In this document: positions 1 through 8,939 of the stretch, piece after piece | How positions within the stretch are numbered: position 1 is the first letter of the stretch | Layout: each line of letters begins with the position of its first letter | Source of the DNA: Massilia norwichensis | GTDB lineage: Bacteria; Pseudomonadota; Gammaproteobacteria; Burkholderiales; Burkholderiaceae_D | Direction: 5' to 3' | Length of the DNA stretch: 64,000 bases | NCBI RefSeq assembly: GCF_024753245.1 | Contig: NZ_JANUGX010000016.1 | Location: forward strand, 1-64,000 | Translations under genes and position numbers: made by a program | The notes under the pieces: model-generated | Database searches by the model: none | Told to the model about the DNA's origin: nothing | What the model saw: the letters and a program-made list of their open reading frames with translations, nothing else

Positions 1-92
<92 letters not shown>

Positions 93-119
93 ACGACGGG
101 TTGAGGTACGTGTCCGTTG

Positions 120-3100
120 TTATACGGTCGGCTGACCTTCGGCCGCATCCGGCTCGGCATCCACCTCATGCCCCTTCTGGAACCAGCGCTTGGCCCGCTT
201 GCCCAGGCTGTCCAGATAGGTATAAGCCACCGGCACCACCACCAGGGTCAGCAGCGTCGAGGTGATCACCCCGCCGATCACCGCGCGGCCCATCGGCGCC
301 TGGTTCTCGGCGCCTTCGCCCAGGCCCAGCGCCATCGGCAGCATGCCGAAGATCATCGCCAGCGTCGTCATCAGGATCGGACGCAGGCGCACCTGGCCGG
401 CTTCCATCAGCGCCGCAAACTGCGACTTCCCTTCGCGCTGGCCCTGGTTGGCGAAGTCCACCAGCAGGATCGCGTTCTTGGTCACCAGGCCCATCAGCAT
501 CACCACGCCGATGACCGAGAAGATGTTCAGCGTGCTCTTCGTGATCAGGAGCGCCAGCAGCACGCCGATCAGCGACAGCGGCAGCGCCGTCATGATCGCG
601 ATCGGCTGCAGGAAGCTGCCGAACTGCGAAGCCAGCACCAGGTAGATGAAGATCACGGCGATGCCCAGCGCGATGCCGAAGCCGGCCATGGTTTCGTCCA
701 TCTGCTGCGACTGGCCGCCGACGTCGAAGCGCACGCCTTCCGGCAGGTCGATGGTCTTCATGGCCTCGTTCACTTCCTTCATCACGTCGCCCAGCGGGCG
801 GTTCTCGAGACCGGCATTGACCGCCACGCGGCGTTCCAGCGCCTGGCGCTTGAGCACCTGCGGGCTGGTCGAGGGCACGAATTCGACCACCTGGCGCAGC
901 GGCACCATGATCGGGTTGCCGCTGGCGTCCATCTTGCTCGACGCCACCGACAGGTCGGCCAGGTCGGCCACCTTCTGGCGTCCCGATTTCGGCAGCTGCA
1001 CGTTGACCTCGTAGTTCTGGCCGTCCGGCGCCAGCCAGCGGTTGGTCTGGTCGCCGCCCACGAAGGGACGCAGGGCGGTGCCGATCTGCTGCACCGACAG
1101 ACCGAGATCGGTGGCCAGCTCGCGGTTGATCTTCACGATGGTGGCCGGATTCGCACCTTCCTGGCTGTACTGGACGTCGGCCACGCCTTTGATTTTCTTC
1201 ATCTTGTCCATCAGGCGGTGCGCGACCATGTCGAGCTTCGATTCGTCGCTGCCGAGGATGGCGATGAAGATCGGGCGGTTACCGACGGTCATCTCGACGC
1301 CGGCGATCTTCGCCAGGCGGTCGCGGATCACCCCTTCCATCTCCTGCTGCGAGCGGCGGTGGGTCTTGCGCACGTCGGTCAGCTTCAGGTTGATCATCGA
1401 CGTATGGCGGCCTTCCCAGGCGCCGACCACGGTCTGCATGTTCTCGATTTCCTTGAAGTCCTTCAGCGCCGTTTCGATCTGGCGCACCTTGGCGTCGTTG
1501 TACTCGAGACTGGAGCCGACCGGCACCTTGAAGTTCAGCTGGATGTAGCCGTTGTCGACCTCGGGCACGAATTCGCCGCCGATCATCGGCACCAGCAGCA
1601 GGCTGCCGGCGAACACCGCGAAGGCAAAGGCCAGGGTCGCTTTGCGCCAGGCCAGCGAGAACGCCAGCACCTTCGCATACGAGTCGTGCACGCGGTCGAT
1701 GCCGCGGTCGATCTTCGCCATCAGGCGGCCCAGCCAGGGTGCGTACTTGAAGCGGTCCTTGACCGGGTCCGGCCACACCGACGACAGCATCGGGTCGAGC
1801 GTGAAGCTGACGAACAGCGAGACCAGCACCGCCACCGCCACCGTGATCCCGAACTGCAGGAAGAAGCGGCCGATGATGCCCTGCATGAAGGCGATCGGCA
1901 CGAACACGGCGACGATCGCAAAGGTCGTGGCCATCACCGCCAGGCCGATTTCGCTGGTGCCTTCGTCGGCGGCGCGCGCATGGCTCTTGCCCATGCCGAG
2001 GTGGCGCACGATGTTTTCGCGCACCACGATCGCATCGTCGATCAAGAGGCCGATCGACAGCGACAGCGCCATCAGGGTCAGGAAGTTCAGCGTGAAGCCG
2101 AAGTACTTCATCGCGATGAAGCTGGCCAGCACCGAGATCGGCAGGGTCAGGCCGGTGATCACCGTGCTGCGCCAGGAGTGCAGGAACAGGAACACGATCA
2201 CCATGGTCAGCACCGCGCCCTCGACGATGGTCTGCTTGACGTTGTCGACCTGGTGCTGGACCCGGCTCGAGACGTCGTCCAGCACGCGGAATTCCACGTC
2301 CTTCGGCAGCGTCGCCTTCATGGTCTCGATGGCCTTCTTGACGTTCACACCGACTTCGACGGTGTTCGCATCCTGGACCTTGGCGATTTCCAGCGACAGG
2401 GCGCGCTCGCCGTCCACACGCGAGATCGATTCCTCTTCGGCGGCGCCATCGCTGATCTCGGCCACCTGGTGCAGGTAGACCGGACCGTTGGCGCGCTTGG
2501 CCACGATGATGCGCTTGAAGTCGGCCGCTTCCTTCATCTTGCCTTCGATGCGCACCATGTTCTCGCGCTCGCCGTGGCTGATGCGGCCGGCCGGCAGGTT
2601 GGCGTTGTTGGCGGTGATCGCGCTCATGACTTCGTCGATGCCGACGTTCAGGCTGCGCAGCTGGTCGGGACGGATGTCGACCAGCACCTGGCGGTTCTGG
2701 CGGCCGTTCAGGCGCACCTGGCCCACGCCGGCCACCGCCTGGATGCGCTTGACGATCACCTGGTCGGCCAGCATCGACAGGTCGCGCAGGCTGCGCTCTT
2801 TCGACAGCAGCGCCACCTGCAGCACCGGCTGCGAGTTCTCGCCTTCCTGGCGGTAGACCACCGGTTCCTTGACCTCGCGCGGGAAGCCGCCGCGCACGGT
2901 GCCGATGCGGTCGCGCAGGTCCTGCACGGCGCGGTCCATGTCGACGCTCAGCTGGAATTCGACGCTGACGCCGGAACGGCCTTCCCAGGAATTGCTGCGG
3001 ATCGCCTTGATGCCGCCGACGGTGTTCGCCGCTTCCTCGATCGGACGGGTGACGTCGATTTCGACCTGTTCCGGCGAAGCGCCCGGGTACTGGGTCTCGA

Positions 3101-3239
3101 TCCACACCGCCGGGATCTCGATGTTCGGCATGCTCTCCACCCCCAGGCTGCGGTAGGAGAACAGGCCCAGCACCATCAGGCCGACCATCACCATGGTCGC
3201 AAACACCGGGTGCTTGATGCTAATACGGGTCATCCACAT
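120..3239 (-). CDS. RND efflux pump inner-membrane transporter (HAE1 type)
   Basis: Proton-driven inner-membrane subunit of a tripartite efflux pump, 1039 residues, the usual length for the AcrB/MdtB-like family. TM1 lies at about residues 10-28. It is followed by a large periplasmic porter domain, a TM2-7 block, a second porter domain and a terminal TM block. The paired aspartates of the proton relay are in the GLLIDDAIVV segment near residues 401-402, matching AcrB D407/D408. Its ATG follows the adaptor gene by 21 bases, so the two are one operon. No outer-membrane channel gene is visible; it may lie beyond the left edge or be supplied in trans. Substrate cannot be read from the sequence; the HAE1-like features suggest organic compounds rather than metals. 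Confidence 0.95.
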   Translation of the reverse strand: MWMTRISIKHPVFATMVMVGLMVLGLFSYRSLGVESMPNIEIPAVWIETQYPGASPEQVEIDVTRPIEEAANTVGGIKAIRSNSWEGRSGVSVEFQLSVDMDRAVQDLRDRIGTVRGGFPREVKEPVVYRQEGENSQPVLQVALLSKERSLRDLSMLADQVIVKRIQAVAGVGQVRLNGRQNRQVLVDIRPDQLRSLNVGIDEVMSAITANNANLPAGRISHGERENMVRIEGKMKEAADFKRIIVAKRANGPVYLHQVAEISDGAAEEESISRVDGERALSLEIAKVQDANTVEVGVNVKKAIETMKATLPKDVEFRVLDDVSSRVQHQVDNVKQTIVEGAVLTMVIVFLFLHSWRSTVITGLTLPISVLASFIAMKYFGFTLNFLTLMALSLSIGLLIDDAIVVRENIVRHLGMGKSHARAADEGTSEIGLAVMATTFAIVAVFVPIAFMQGIIGRFFLQFGITVAVAVLVSLFVSFTLDPMLSSVWPDPVKDRFKYAPWLGRLMAKIDRGIDRVHDSYAKVLAFSLAWRKATLAFAFAVFAGSLLLVPMIGGEFVPEVDNGYIQLNFKVPVGSSLEYNDAKVRQIETALKDFKEIENMQTVVGAWEGRHTSMINLKLTDVRKTHRRSQQEMEGVIRDRLAKIAGVEMTVGNRPIFIAILGSDESKLDMVAHRLMDKMKKIKGVADVQYSQEGANPATIVKINRELATDLGLSVQQIGTALRPFVGGDQTNRWLAPDGQNYEVNVQLPKSGRQKVADLADLSVASSKMDASGNPIMVPLRQVVEFVPSTSPQVLKRQALERRVAVNAGLENRPLGDVMKEVNEAMKTIDLPEGVRFDVGGQSQQMDETMAGFGIALGIAVIFIYLVLASQFGSFLQPIAIMTALPLSLIGVLLALLITKSTLNIFSVIGVVMLMGLVTKNAILLVDFANQGQREGKSQFAALMEAGQVRLRPILMTTLAMIFGMLPMALGLGEGAENQAPMGRAVIGGVITSTLLTLVVVPVAYTYLDSLGKRAKRWFQKGHEVDAEPDAAEGQPTV

Positions 3240-3260
3240 GTTCGTGTCCTTGTTGTTCTT

Positions 3261-4448
3261 TTAGTTGGGCAGCTTGACCTTGTCGCCCGGCTTCAGGCCG
3301 TCCAGCTTGACCGCCAGGACCGTGCTGCCGGCGGCGATGCCGTCCACCGCTTCGACCAGGCCATCGTCCTCGTTGCGCAGGCCGAGCTTGACCGGCTGGG
3401 CCACGATCCTGCCGCCGTCGATGCGGTAGACCACGTCGCGGCCATGGTCCTGGCGCAGGCCCAGCAGCGGCAGCAGCGGACGGGCCGCGGTCTTCTCGGT
3501 GGTCACCATGCCCTTCGCGAACATGCCGGCGCGCAGCACGCCGTCCGGATTGTCGACGCCGATATACACCAGCATCGCGCGCGAACCGGCTTCGGCGGCC
3601 GGGTTGATGCGCAGGACCTTGCCGGCGAAGTGACGGTCGCCGAAGCCGTCGACCTTGAACTGCACCTCCTGGCCGACCTTGATGCGCGGGATGTCGGAGG
3701 CCGGCACCTGGGCGTCGAGCGTCAGCTGCTTGAGGTCGACGATGGAGAAGACCGGGCTGTCCGGCGACAGCTTCTCGCCGGCCTGGGCATGGCGCTTGCT
3801 GACCACACCGGCGATCGGCGCGCGGATCGTGGTGTCGTTCAGGGCGATGCGCGCCAGCTCCAGCTGGGCGCGCGCCGAATCGACCGCGGCCTGGGCCAGG
3901 TCGACCGCGTTGGACGTGGTGTCGTAGGCGTTCTGGGCGATGTAGTTCTGCTTGAGCAGGGCCGCGCTGTTGGCCTGGTTCTTCTTTGCCAGCGCCAGGC
4001 GCGCACTGGCGTCGGCGAGCAGCGCCTGCTGCTGGGCCACGCGGGCGCGCGCCTCGGCATCGTCCAGCCGCGCGATCACCTGGCCGGCGGCCACGCTCAT
4101 CCCTTCCTGCACCGTGGTCTGCTGCACCACGCCGGACACCTTGGAGCGCACCGTGGCCTGGGCCAGCGGCACCAGCGATCCGGACAGCGGCAGCGTCACC
4201 GCCAGCGGGCGCGCCTCGACCACGGCGATGTCGCGCGCCGACAGCTCGTGCACGATGTCCTTCTTGTCCGCGGCCGCAGCGGCCGTCGCGGCCGGCTTGG
4301 CGCTGCTGCCCGCATGCGTATACGCGTAGCCGCCGGCGCCCGCGAGCGCGAGGATGGCCAGGGCGATGGCCGGCTTGCGCCAGCGGCGTTTGGCTTTCAC
4401 GTTGACGGGGGGCTCGACGGAGGCGGGCGGCAAGGATTCGATTTTCAT
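3261..4448 (-). CDS. RND efflux periplasmic adaptor (membrane fusion protein)
   Basis: Adaptor linking the RND pump to an outer-membrane channel, 395 residues. A basic N-terminus (KAKRRWRKP) precedes one membrane anchor at about residues 28-45. Then come a barrel-sandwich/lipoyl half (SGVVQQTTVQEGMSVAAGQVIARLD region), an alpha-hairpin rich in Ala/Gln/Leu, the second lipoyl half (TIRAPIAGVVSKRHAQAGEKL) and beta-barrel and membrane-proximal domains. It is the first gene of the two-gene operon with the transporter. The ATG at 4448 starts directly at the basic N-terminal stretch. No regulator gene adjoins it. Confidence 0.93.
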   Translation of the reverse strand: MKIESLPPASVEPPVNVKAKRRWRKPAIALAILALAGAGGYAYTHAGSSAKPAATAAAAADKKDIVHELSARDIAVVEARPLAVTLPLSGSLVPLAQATVRSKVSGVVQQTTVQEGMSVAAGQVIARLDDAEARARVAQQQALLADASARLALAKKNQANSAALLKQNYIAQNAYDTTSNAVDLAQAAVDSARAQLELARIALNDTTIRAPIAGVVSKRHAQAGEKLSPDSPVFSIVDLKQLTLDAQVPASDIPRIKVGQEVQFKVDGFGDRHFAGKVLRINPAAEAGSRAMLVYIGVDNPDGVLRAGMFAKGMVTTEKTAARPLLPLLGLRQDHGRDVVYRIDGGRIVAQPVKLGLRNEDDGLVEAVDGIAAGSTVLAVKLDGLKPGDKVKLPN

Positions 4449-4714
4449 GGGTTGCTCTTGTTATGCGGAGGGATGGCAGCAGAATAGGGAAGACCATGAC
4501 GAACAGCTATCGGAATGCGACGAGCCGTGCATTCGGACCGCTGAAACGTCAAAAAACCGGGATGGAGCTGCGCACGTTTAGATGTCGTCCCCGCGCAGGC
4601 GGGGACCCAAGTTGTTAGCGTTTCGTCGGCTCACGCAGAACTTGGATCCCCGCCTACGCGGGGACGACGGAGAATGCGCGGGGAGTCGGGTTGGGCAATG
4701 CCCGGCACGACGGC
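4449..4714. other. Intergenic gap with palindromic repeat
   Basis: Gap of 266 bases between the start of the efflux operon and the 3' end of the EEP hydrolase gene, both minus strand. It holds the REP-like inverted repeat described separately. No gene seen. Confidence 0.6.
4585..4669. repeat. REP-like inverted repeat
   Basis: Two near-identical arms of about 30 bases in opposite orientation (4585-4613 and 4639-4669), separated by about 25 bases. Each arm contains its own small palindrome of type CCCCGC-N4-GCGGGG. This paired arrangement is typical of extragenic palindromic elements in betaproteobacteria. A decayed single copy is at 34567-34591. Confidence 0.8.
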
Positions 4715-5710
4715 TCAGGCGTCGCCGTAGGGTGGAATATACGGCCCGCCCGGCTGGCTGGCCGATGGCTCGAACAGGCGCAGGCGCGCCAGCACCTGGC
4801 CGTGGTCCGAGGCTTCCGGCAGGCCGAGGTCGAGGTGGTCGTTCAGGTAGACCACATCGGCGATCTCGCCCAGCGCGTCCGGCAGCTCGCTGTTGAATTC
4901 GCCGGACACGAGGATGTGGTCGATGGTCGTGTACTGGCCATCGTGCAGGTTGGAAAAACCGACGTGGCGCAAACGGTCCTGGCGGCGCTGCAGCTGGCAG
5001 GCGTCGTACAGGCGGTCGCCGCTGGGGGCGCCGATGCCGAGCACGATGCCGGTGGTGACGGCGTCGGCGACGTCGTTGAAGTCGCCCAGCACCACGCGCG
5101 GCCGGCCGTTCTCGCGGCCCAGCTTCGACAGGATCACGCGCAGGGCGGCCGCCTCGGTGCCGCGCCGGATCAGCGAGCGCAGCGAGGCCAGTGCGAACAG
5201 CTGCGGGTCGTCGCCGGTGTCGTTGGCGCGGTAGTCGGGACGGCGCGACTTCAGGTGCACCACCACCACGTCGACGATCAGGCCGGGGCGGATCTCGATC
5301 GCCGCGTGCAGCGGGGCGCGGGTAAAACGGTCGGGGTCGCGGTTCCCCGGCGGCATTGCGATCCCGGGCGGGAAATACGGAAAGGATTCGGCGGCGTCGG
5401 CCAGCGGCAGACGCGAGACCAGGGCCACGCTGGGCGTGAGCTTGTCGGCGCCGGGATCGGGGTCGAAGCCGACGTGGATCGCTTCGCGGTAGCGGCGGGT
5501 GCGCGACAGCGCCTCGGCCAGCGAAGCCTGCGAGAATACTTCCTGGAAGCCGATCACGTCGGCGCCCAGCATGTCGATCTGGCGCGCGGTCCAGGCGATC
5601 TTCGCTTCGTACTCTTCAGGCGTGCTCGGTTCCAGGTTCTCGTAGAGCCTGGCGCCGGGTGGGGCAAGATTGCAGACGTTGAAGGTGGCAAAGCGAATTT
5701 CTTGCTGCAT
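4715..5710 (-). CDS. Endonuclease/exonuclease/phosphatase (EEP) family hydrolase
   Basis: Metal-dependent phosphodiesterase fold, 331 residues from the ATG at 5710. Family motifs appear in order: FATFNVCNL near the N-terminus, the metal-binding glutamate in GFQEVF, VVVVHLKS, the catalytic VVLGDFND, IDHILVS, and the terminal SDHGQV histidine motif. I chose the ATG at 5710 over an in-frame TTG at 5719 because a GGAGGAG ribosome site sits 9 bases before the ATG. There is no signal peptide, so it is probably cytoplasmic. The substrate (DNA, phospholipid or phosphoinositide-like) cannot be told. A second, unrelated-length EEP protein is at 7864-8709. Confidence 0.85.
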   Translation of the reverse strand: MQQEIRFATFNVCNLAPPGARLYENLEPSTPEEYEAKIAWTARQIDMLGADVIGFQEVFSQASLAEALSRTRRYREAIHVGFDPDPGADKLTPSVALVSRLPLADAAESFPYFPPGIAMPPGNRDPDRFTRAPLHAAIEIRPGLIVDVVVVHLKSRRPDYRANDTGDDPQLFALASLRSLIRRGTEAAALRVILSKLGRENGRPRVVLGDFNDVADAVTTGIVLGIGAPSGDRLYDACQLQRRQDRLRHVGFSNLHDGQYTTIDHILVSGEFNSELPDALGEIADVVYLNDHLDLGLPEASDHGQVLARLRLFEPSASQPGGPYIPPYGDA

Positions 5711-5748
5711 AATAAGCAACTCCTCCGTTTGCTTTTAGCGTAACACGC

Positions 5749-6240
5749 ATGGCCAAGAAAGAGCACATTTCAGAGACCCCGGCGACGCAATTCCTGCGCA
5801 AGCAGGGCGTGGCGTTTACCGAGCATCCCTACGAGTACGAAGAGCATGGCGGCACGGCCGTTTCTTCGCGCGCGCTGGGGGTGCCGGAGCACGATGTCGT
5901 CAAGACGCTGGTGATGCAGGACGAGGCGGCGCGGCCGCTGATCGTGCTGATGCATGGCGACTGCAAGGTGTCGACCAAGAACCTGGCGCGCGCGATTCCG
6001 TGCAAATCGGTCGAACCCTGCAAGCCCGAGGTGGCGCAGCGCCATTCGGGTTACCTGGTCGGCGGCACTTCGCCCTTCGGCGTGCGCAAGGCGATGCCGG
6101 TGTACGTCGAGGAAAGCATCCTGGCGCTGGACAAAATCTACATCAACGGCGGCCGGCGCGGCTTCCTGATCGGTATCTCGCCAGCCGTGCTGGTGGATGT
6201 GCTGAAGGCCAGGCCGGTGCATTGCGCCCTGGCCGATTAG
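5749..6240 (+). CDS. ybaK: YbaK/EbsC-family Cys-tRNA(Pro) deacylase
   Basis: Trans-editing hydrolase that removes mischarged cysteine from tRNA-Pro, cytoplasmic, 163 residues, normal family length. Recognisable are the N-terminal TPATQFLRKQGVAFTEHPY block, the conserved VVKTLVMQD strand and the KNLARAIPCKSV and GYLVGGTSPFG motifs. The last holds the conserved glycine/serine-rich loop of the active site. It is transcribed divergently from the EEP hydrolase gene, with 38 bases between starts. A repeat follows before plsY. Confidence 0.92.
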   Translation: MAKKEHISETPATQFLRKQGVAFTEHPYEYEEHGGTAVSSRALGVPEHDVVKTLVMQDEAARPLIVLMHGDCKVSTKNLARAIPCKSVEPCKPEVAQRHSGYLVGGTSPFGVRKAMPVYVEESILALDKIYINGGRRGFLIGISPAVLVDVLKARPVHCALAD

Positions 6241-6281
6241 CTTTCAGCTCGGCCGATGGTGTATATTCCACGCGCCTGAGC

Positions 6282-6326
6282 AATTGCCCAAAGCCGGGGT
6301 CAGACACCGGTTTCAGGAAATTGCCC
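6282..6326 (+). repeat. Palindromic extragenic repeat, copy upstream of plsY
   Basis: Segment with core CCGGGGTCAGACACCGG followed by a GAAATTGCCC motif, bounded by AATTGCCC at both ends. The same core occurs at 7024-7082 beyond plsY, so the gene is flanked by two copies of one dispersed element. It lies within the 111-base ybaK-plsY gap. Confidence 0.75.
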
Positions 6327-6351
6327 GCACAGTCATATAGAAAGAGACAGC

Positions 6352-7002
6352 ATGGACAGCTCGACGACCTACACCATTATCTTCACCATCGCCGCCTACC
6401 TGATCGGCTCGATTTCCTTCGCGGTCGTGGCTAGCCGCGCCTTCGGCCTGTCCGACCCGCGCACCTACGGCTCGAAGAACCCGGGCGCCACCAACGTGCT
6501 GCGCAGCGGCAGCAAGAAGGCGGCCATCGCCACCCTGATCGGCGACTGCGCCAAGGGCTGGCTGCCGGTGTTCCTGGCGGTGCACTTCGGCGAGCGCTAC
6601 GGCATCGAAGACGGCGGCGTGGCCCTGATCGCGATCGCGGTGTTCGTGGGCCACCTGTGGCCGGTGTTCTTCCGCTTCGTCGGCGGCAAGGGCGTGGCGA
6701 CCGCGCTGGGCGTGCTGCTGGGCCTGAACGTCTGGCTGGGCCTGGCAACCCTGGTGACCTGGCTGGTGGTGGCCTACGCCTTCCGCTATTCCTCGCTGGC
6801 GGCGCTGATCGCGGCGATCTTCGCGCCTTTCTATTACGGCCTGCTGTTCGGCGCCAACGAGATCCTGTTCGCGGTCCTCATCATGAGCGCGCTGCTGCTC
6901 ATCCGCCACGGCAAGAACATCGGCAACCTGCTGGCCGGCAAAGAGTCCCGCATCGGCAGCAAAGCCGCCGGCGCAAAGCCGACCCCCGTCAAGAAAAAGT
7001 AA
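6352..7002 (+). CDS. plsY: Glycerol-3-phosphate acyltransferase PlsY
   Basis: Transfers an acyl group from acyl-phosphate to glycerol-3-phosphate, the first step of phospholipid synthesis in the PlsX/PlsY pathway. It is an integral inner-membrane protein of 216 residues. Signature loops: [11 protein letters not shown], the glycerol-3-phosphate loop [31 protein letters not shown] and [14 protein letters not shown]. About five membrane segments are predicted. The C-terminus is a short basic tail. A ribosome site (AAAGAGA) precedes the ATG. Flanked on both sides by the same palindromic repeat. Confidence 0.97.
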   Translation: MDSSTTYTIIFTIAAYLIGSISFAVVASRAFGLSDPRTYGSKNPGATNVLRSGSKKAAIATLIGDCAKGWLPVFLAVHFGERYGIEDGGVALIAIAVFVGHLWPVFFRFVGGKGVATALGVLLGLNVWLGLATLVTWLVVAYAFRYSSLAALIAAIFAPFYYGLLFGANEILFAVLIMSALLLIRHGKNIGNLLAGKESRIGSKAAGAKPTPVKKK

Positions 7003-7023
7003 GCCGCTTTTCGACTTCGATAA

Positions 7024-7082
7024 AACCGGGGTCAGACACCGGATTTTGGAAATTGCCCAAAATCGGAGTCTGACCCCGGTTT
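7024..7082 (+). repeat. Palindromic extragenic repeat, copy downstream of plsY
   Basis: Inverted repeat: AACCGGGGTCAGAC at the left pairs with GTCTGACCCCGGTT at the right, with a GGAAATTGCCC centre shared with the copy at 6282-6326. It begins 22 bases after the plsY stop and may also act as a transcript 3' end. Confidence 0.8.
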
Positions 7083-7201
7083 GTCGTTAATCAAACGACA
7101 AGCCGCTTTCGTGCACGCGCTGCCCGCTTTCGCTCGATGTGTCACCATATGCCAAACGCCGCGTCTTTTGCGGCGGCCAAATTCCAGGAAGGTGGTGAGT
7201 C

Positions 7202-7867
7202 GTGAGCAAGCAGATGAGAATTGATTTCGTGTCGGATGTATCGTGCCCCTGGTGCGCGATCGGCCTGAAATCGCTGGAGAAGGCGCTCGAACGCGTCGCC
7301 GGCGAGATCGAGGTGGACATCCATTTCCAACCGTTCGAGCTGAACCCGGGCATGGGCCCGGAAGGTCAGGACATCTTCGAACACATCACCGAAAAGTACG
7401 GATCGACGCCGGCCCAGCAGGAGCAGTCGCGCGAGATGATCCGCCAGCGCGGCGCCGATGTCGGCTTCACCTTCGACATGGGCAAGCGCGGCCGCATCTA
7501 TAACACCTTCGATGCGCACCGCCTGCTGCACTGGGCCGACGGGCAGGGCGAGGGCAAGCAGCGCACCTTGAAGGAAAAGCTGCTCGAGGCGTATTTCACG
7601 AAGGGCGAAGACCCGAGCTCGCACGAGGTCCTGGTGCGCGTGGCCGGTGAGGCCGGGCTCGACCAGGAACAGGCGCGCGCCGTGCTCGCATCCGACACCT
7701 ATGCCGACGAGGTGCGCCAGCGCGAGTACTACTGGCAGCGCGCCGGCATCCGCTCGGTCCCGGCGATCGTCATCAACGAGCGTCACCTGATCTCCGGCGG
7801 CCAGCCGCCCGAGGTGTTCGAGCAGGCGCTGCGCCAGCTGGCCGAGCAGGAAGCAGAGACGGTCTAA
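7202..7867 (+). CDS. DsbA-family thioredoxin-fold oxidoreductase (FrnE-like)
   Basis: Thiol-disulfide oxidoreductase of the FrnE/2-hydroxychromene isomerase branch, 221 residues. The redox motif CPWC is at residues 15-18, immediately after the first strand (IDFVSDVS). The C-terminal SVPAIVINERHLISGGQPPEVFEQAL carries the conserved cis-proline segment. There is no signal peptide, so unlike periplasmic DsbA it is cytoplasmic. The start is GTG at 7202 after a GGAAGGTGG stretch; an in-frame ATG at 7214 is the alternative. Its stop overlaps the convergent EEP gene by 4 bases. Confidence 0.92.
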   Translation: MSKQMRIDFVSDVSCPWCAIGLKSLEKALERVAGEIEVDIHFQPFELNPGMGPEGQDIFEHITEKYGSTPAQQEQSREMIRQRGADVGFTFDMGKRGRIYNTFDAHRLLHWADGQGEGKQRTLKEKLLEAYFTKGEDPSSHEVLVRVAGEAGLDQEQARAVLASDTYADEVRQREYYWQRAGIRSVPAIVINERHLISGGQPPEVFEQALRQLAEQEAETV

Positions 7868-8709
7868 GCCAGGTCGAGGACGATGGGTTGGTGGTCCGAG
7901 GCCGAGGTCTCGGACTGCACATTGACTTCGGCAACGCGCGGCGCCAAATCTTCGGTGACGAAGAAATAATCGTAGCACGCCGCCCGGTCGGGCCACGGAT
8001 AGCCGTGCAGGCCGGCGGTCGGCGCGCGCGCCATGTCGCCGTGCCGCAGCTGCCACGCGTCCAGCAGGCGCAGGGCGCCGTCTTCGGGCGGGGCCAGCAG
8101 CGCGCGGTAGTCGTCGGAATCCGGCGTGAAGTTGAAGTCGCCGCAGTAGATCGCGCTGCCCGGCCGGAAGCCCAGCTGGAAGGGCGGGTCGAGCTCGGGC
8201 TCGGGCTGGTAGATGGCGGCACGCGCGCAGGCTTCCGCGTGCAGCTCGCGGATGCGCCCGATCTGGGCGCGGCGCTGCGGCGGCGAATAGTACTCGAGGT
8301 GGGTGGTCAGCACGCGCAGCTTGCCGCCGGGCGCTTCGAGCACGGTTTCGATCATCCCGCGCGGCATGCCCGACGGGTGTTCCGGCGCGGCCGGCCAGGG
8401 CAGCATGTGGCGCTGGGCCTGGGTGATACGGTACTTGGACAGCAGGATGTTGCCGAACTGGCGGGGCAGGTTGTTACGGTAGATTTCACTCGGCGCATGT
8501 TCGATCATGTGGTAACCGCCGAGGGCGCCGCCGAGCTGCTTGAACTGGCTGGCGGTCGCGCTGCCCTCGAGTTCCGGATGGTTTGCCGCCACTTCCTGCA
8601 GGCAGATGACGTCCGGATTCAGCTTGCGCAGCACATCGATGATGGCGTGGATGCGGATGCGCCCGTCCTTGCCACAACCCCAGTGAATATTCCAACTGAC
8701 TACGCGCAT
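7864..8709 (-). CDS. EEP family hydrolase (AP-endonuclease-like fold)
   Basis: Second endonuclease/exonuclease/phosphatase family protein, 281 residues. Motifs: VVSWNIHWGCGKDGR at the N-terminus, metal glutamate in VICLQEV, TTHLEYYS, the catalytic YCGDFNFTPDSDDY and the terminal SDHQPIVLDL. There is no export signal. It is not close to the 4715-5710 protein outside the motifs. The ATG at 8709 follows a GGAGG ribosome site. The reaction is phosphodiester or phosphomonoester hydrolysis; the substrate is unknown. Confidence 0.85.
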   Translation of the reverse strand: MRVVSWNIHWGCGKDGRIRIHAIIDVLRKLNPDVICLQEVAANHPELEGSATASQFKQLGGALGGYHMIEHAPSEIYRNNLPRQFGNILLSKYRITQAQRHMLPWPAAPEHPSGMPRGMIETVLEAPGGKLRVLTTHLEYYSPPQRRAQIGRIRELHAEACARAAIYQPEPELDPPFQLGFRPGSAIYCGDFNFTPDSDDYRALLAPPEDGALRLLDAWQLRHGDMARAPTAGLHGYPWPDRAACYDYFFVTEDLAPRVAEVNVQSETSASDHQPIVLDLA

Positions 8710-8819
8710 CGAGAACCTCCGTAAAACTCAACTGCCCGATATTGCCATCTATTCGGACTGAAAGGTCACACGGTAGGATCGATATCAGGCAGACAAGTTC
8801 ACAATTCAACTGGCGTATC

Positions 8820-8939
8820 GGGGCCTCGAACAAGCGTAGCGAGCGGCGGCAGTTCCGATCGAGAAGCGCAGCTGTACGAGTAGTACAGCGAGCATCGCCG
8901 ATCGGAAATGCAACGCGTAGTAGCTTGTTCGAGGTCCCC
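8820..8939. repeat. 120-base nested inverted repeat beside tsaD
   Basis: Outer arms at 8820-8835 and 8923-8939 (CCTCGAACAAGC and its complement). Middle arms around 8853-8861 and 8899-8908 (TTCCGATCG). Inner hairpin at 8870-8889 (GCTGTAC/GTACAGC). The element could fold into one long interrupted hairpin. It abuts the tsaD stop codon and probably forms the 3' end of that transcript, or it is a miniature mobile element. Confidence 0.75.

Noticed and set aside
117..4487. Very long open frame (over 1400 codons) on the plus strand opposite the efflux genes
   Set aside because: Its translation is His/Arg/Ala-rich and low-complexity, as expected for the antisense of high-GC coding sequence. The minus-strand genes have clear RND and adaptor motifs.
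4585..4669. Possible CRISPR repeat pair
   Set aside because: Only two units, in inverted rather than direct orientation, with internal palindromes and no series of spacers. Fits a REP element.
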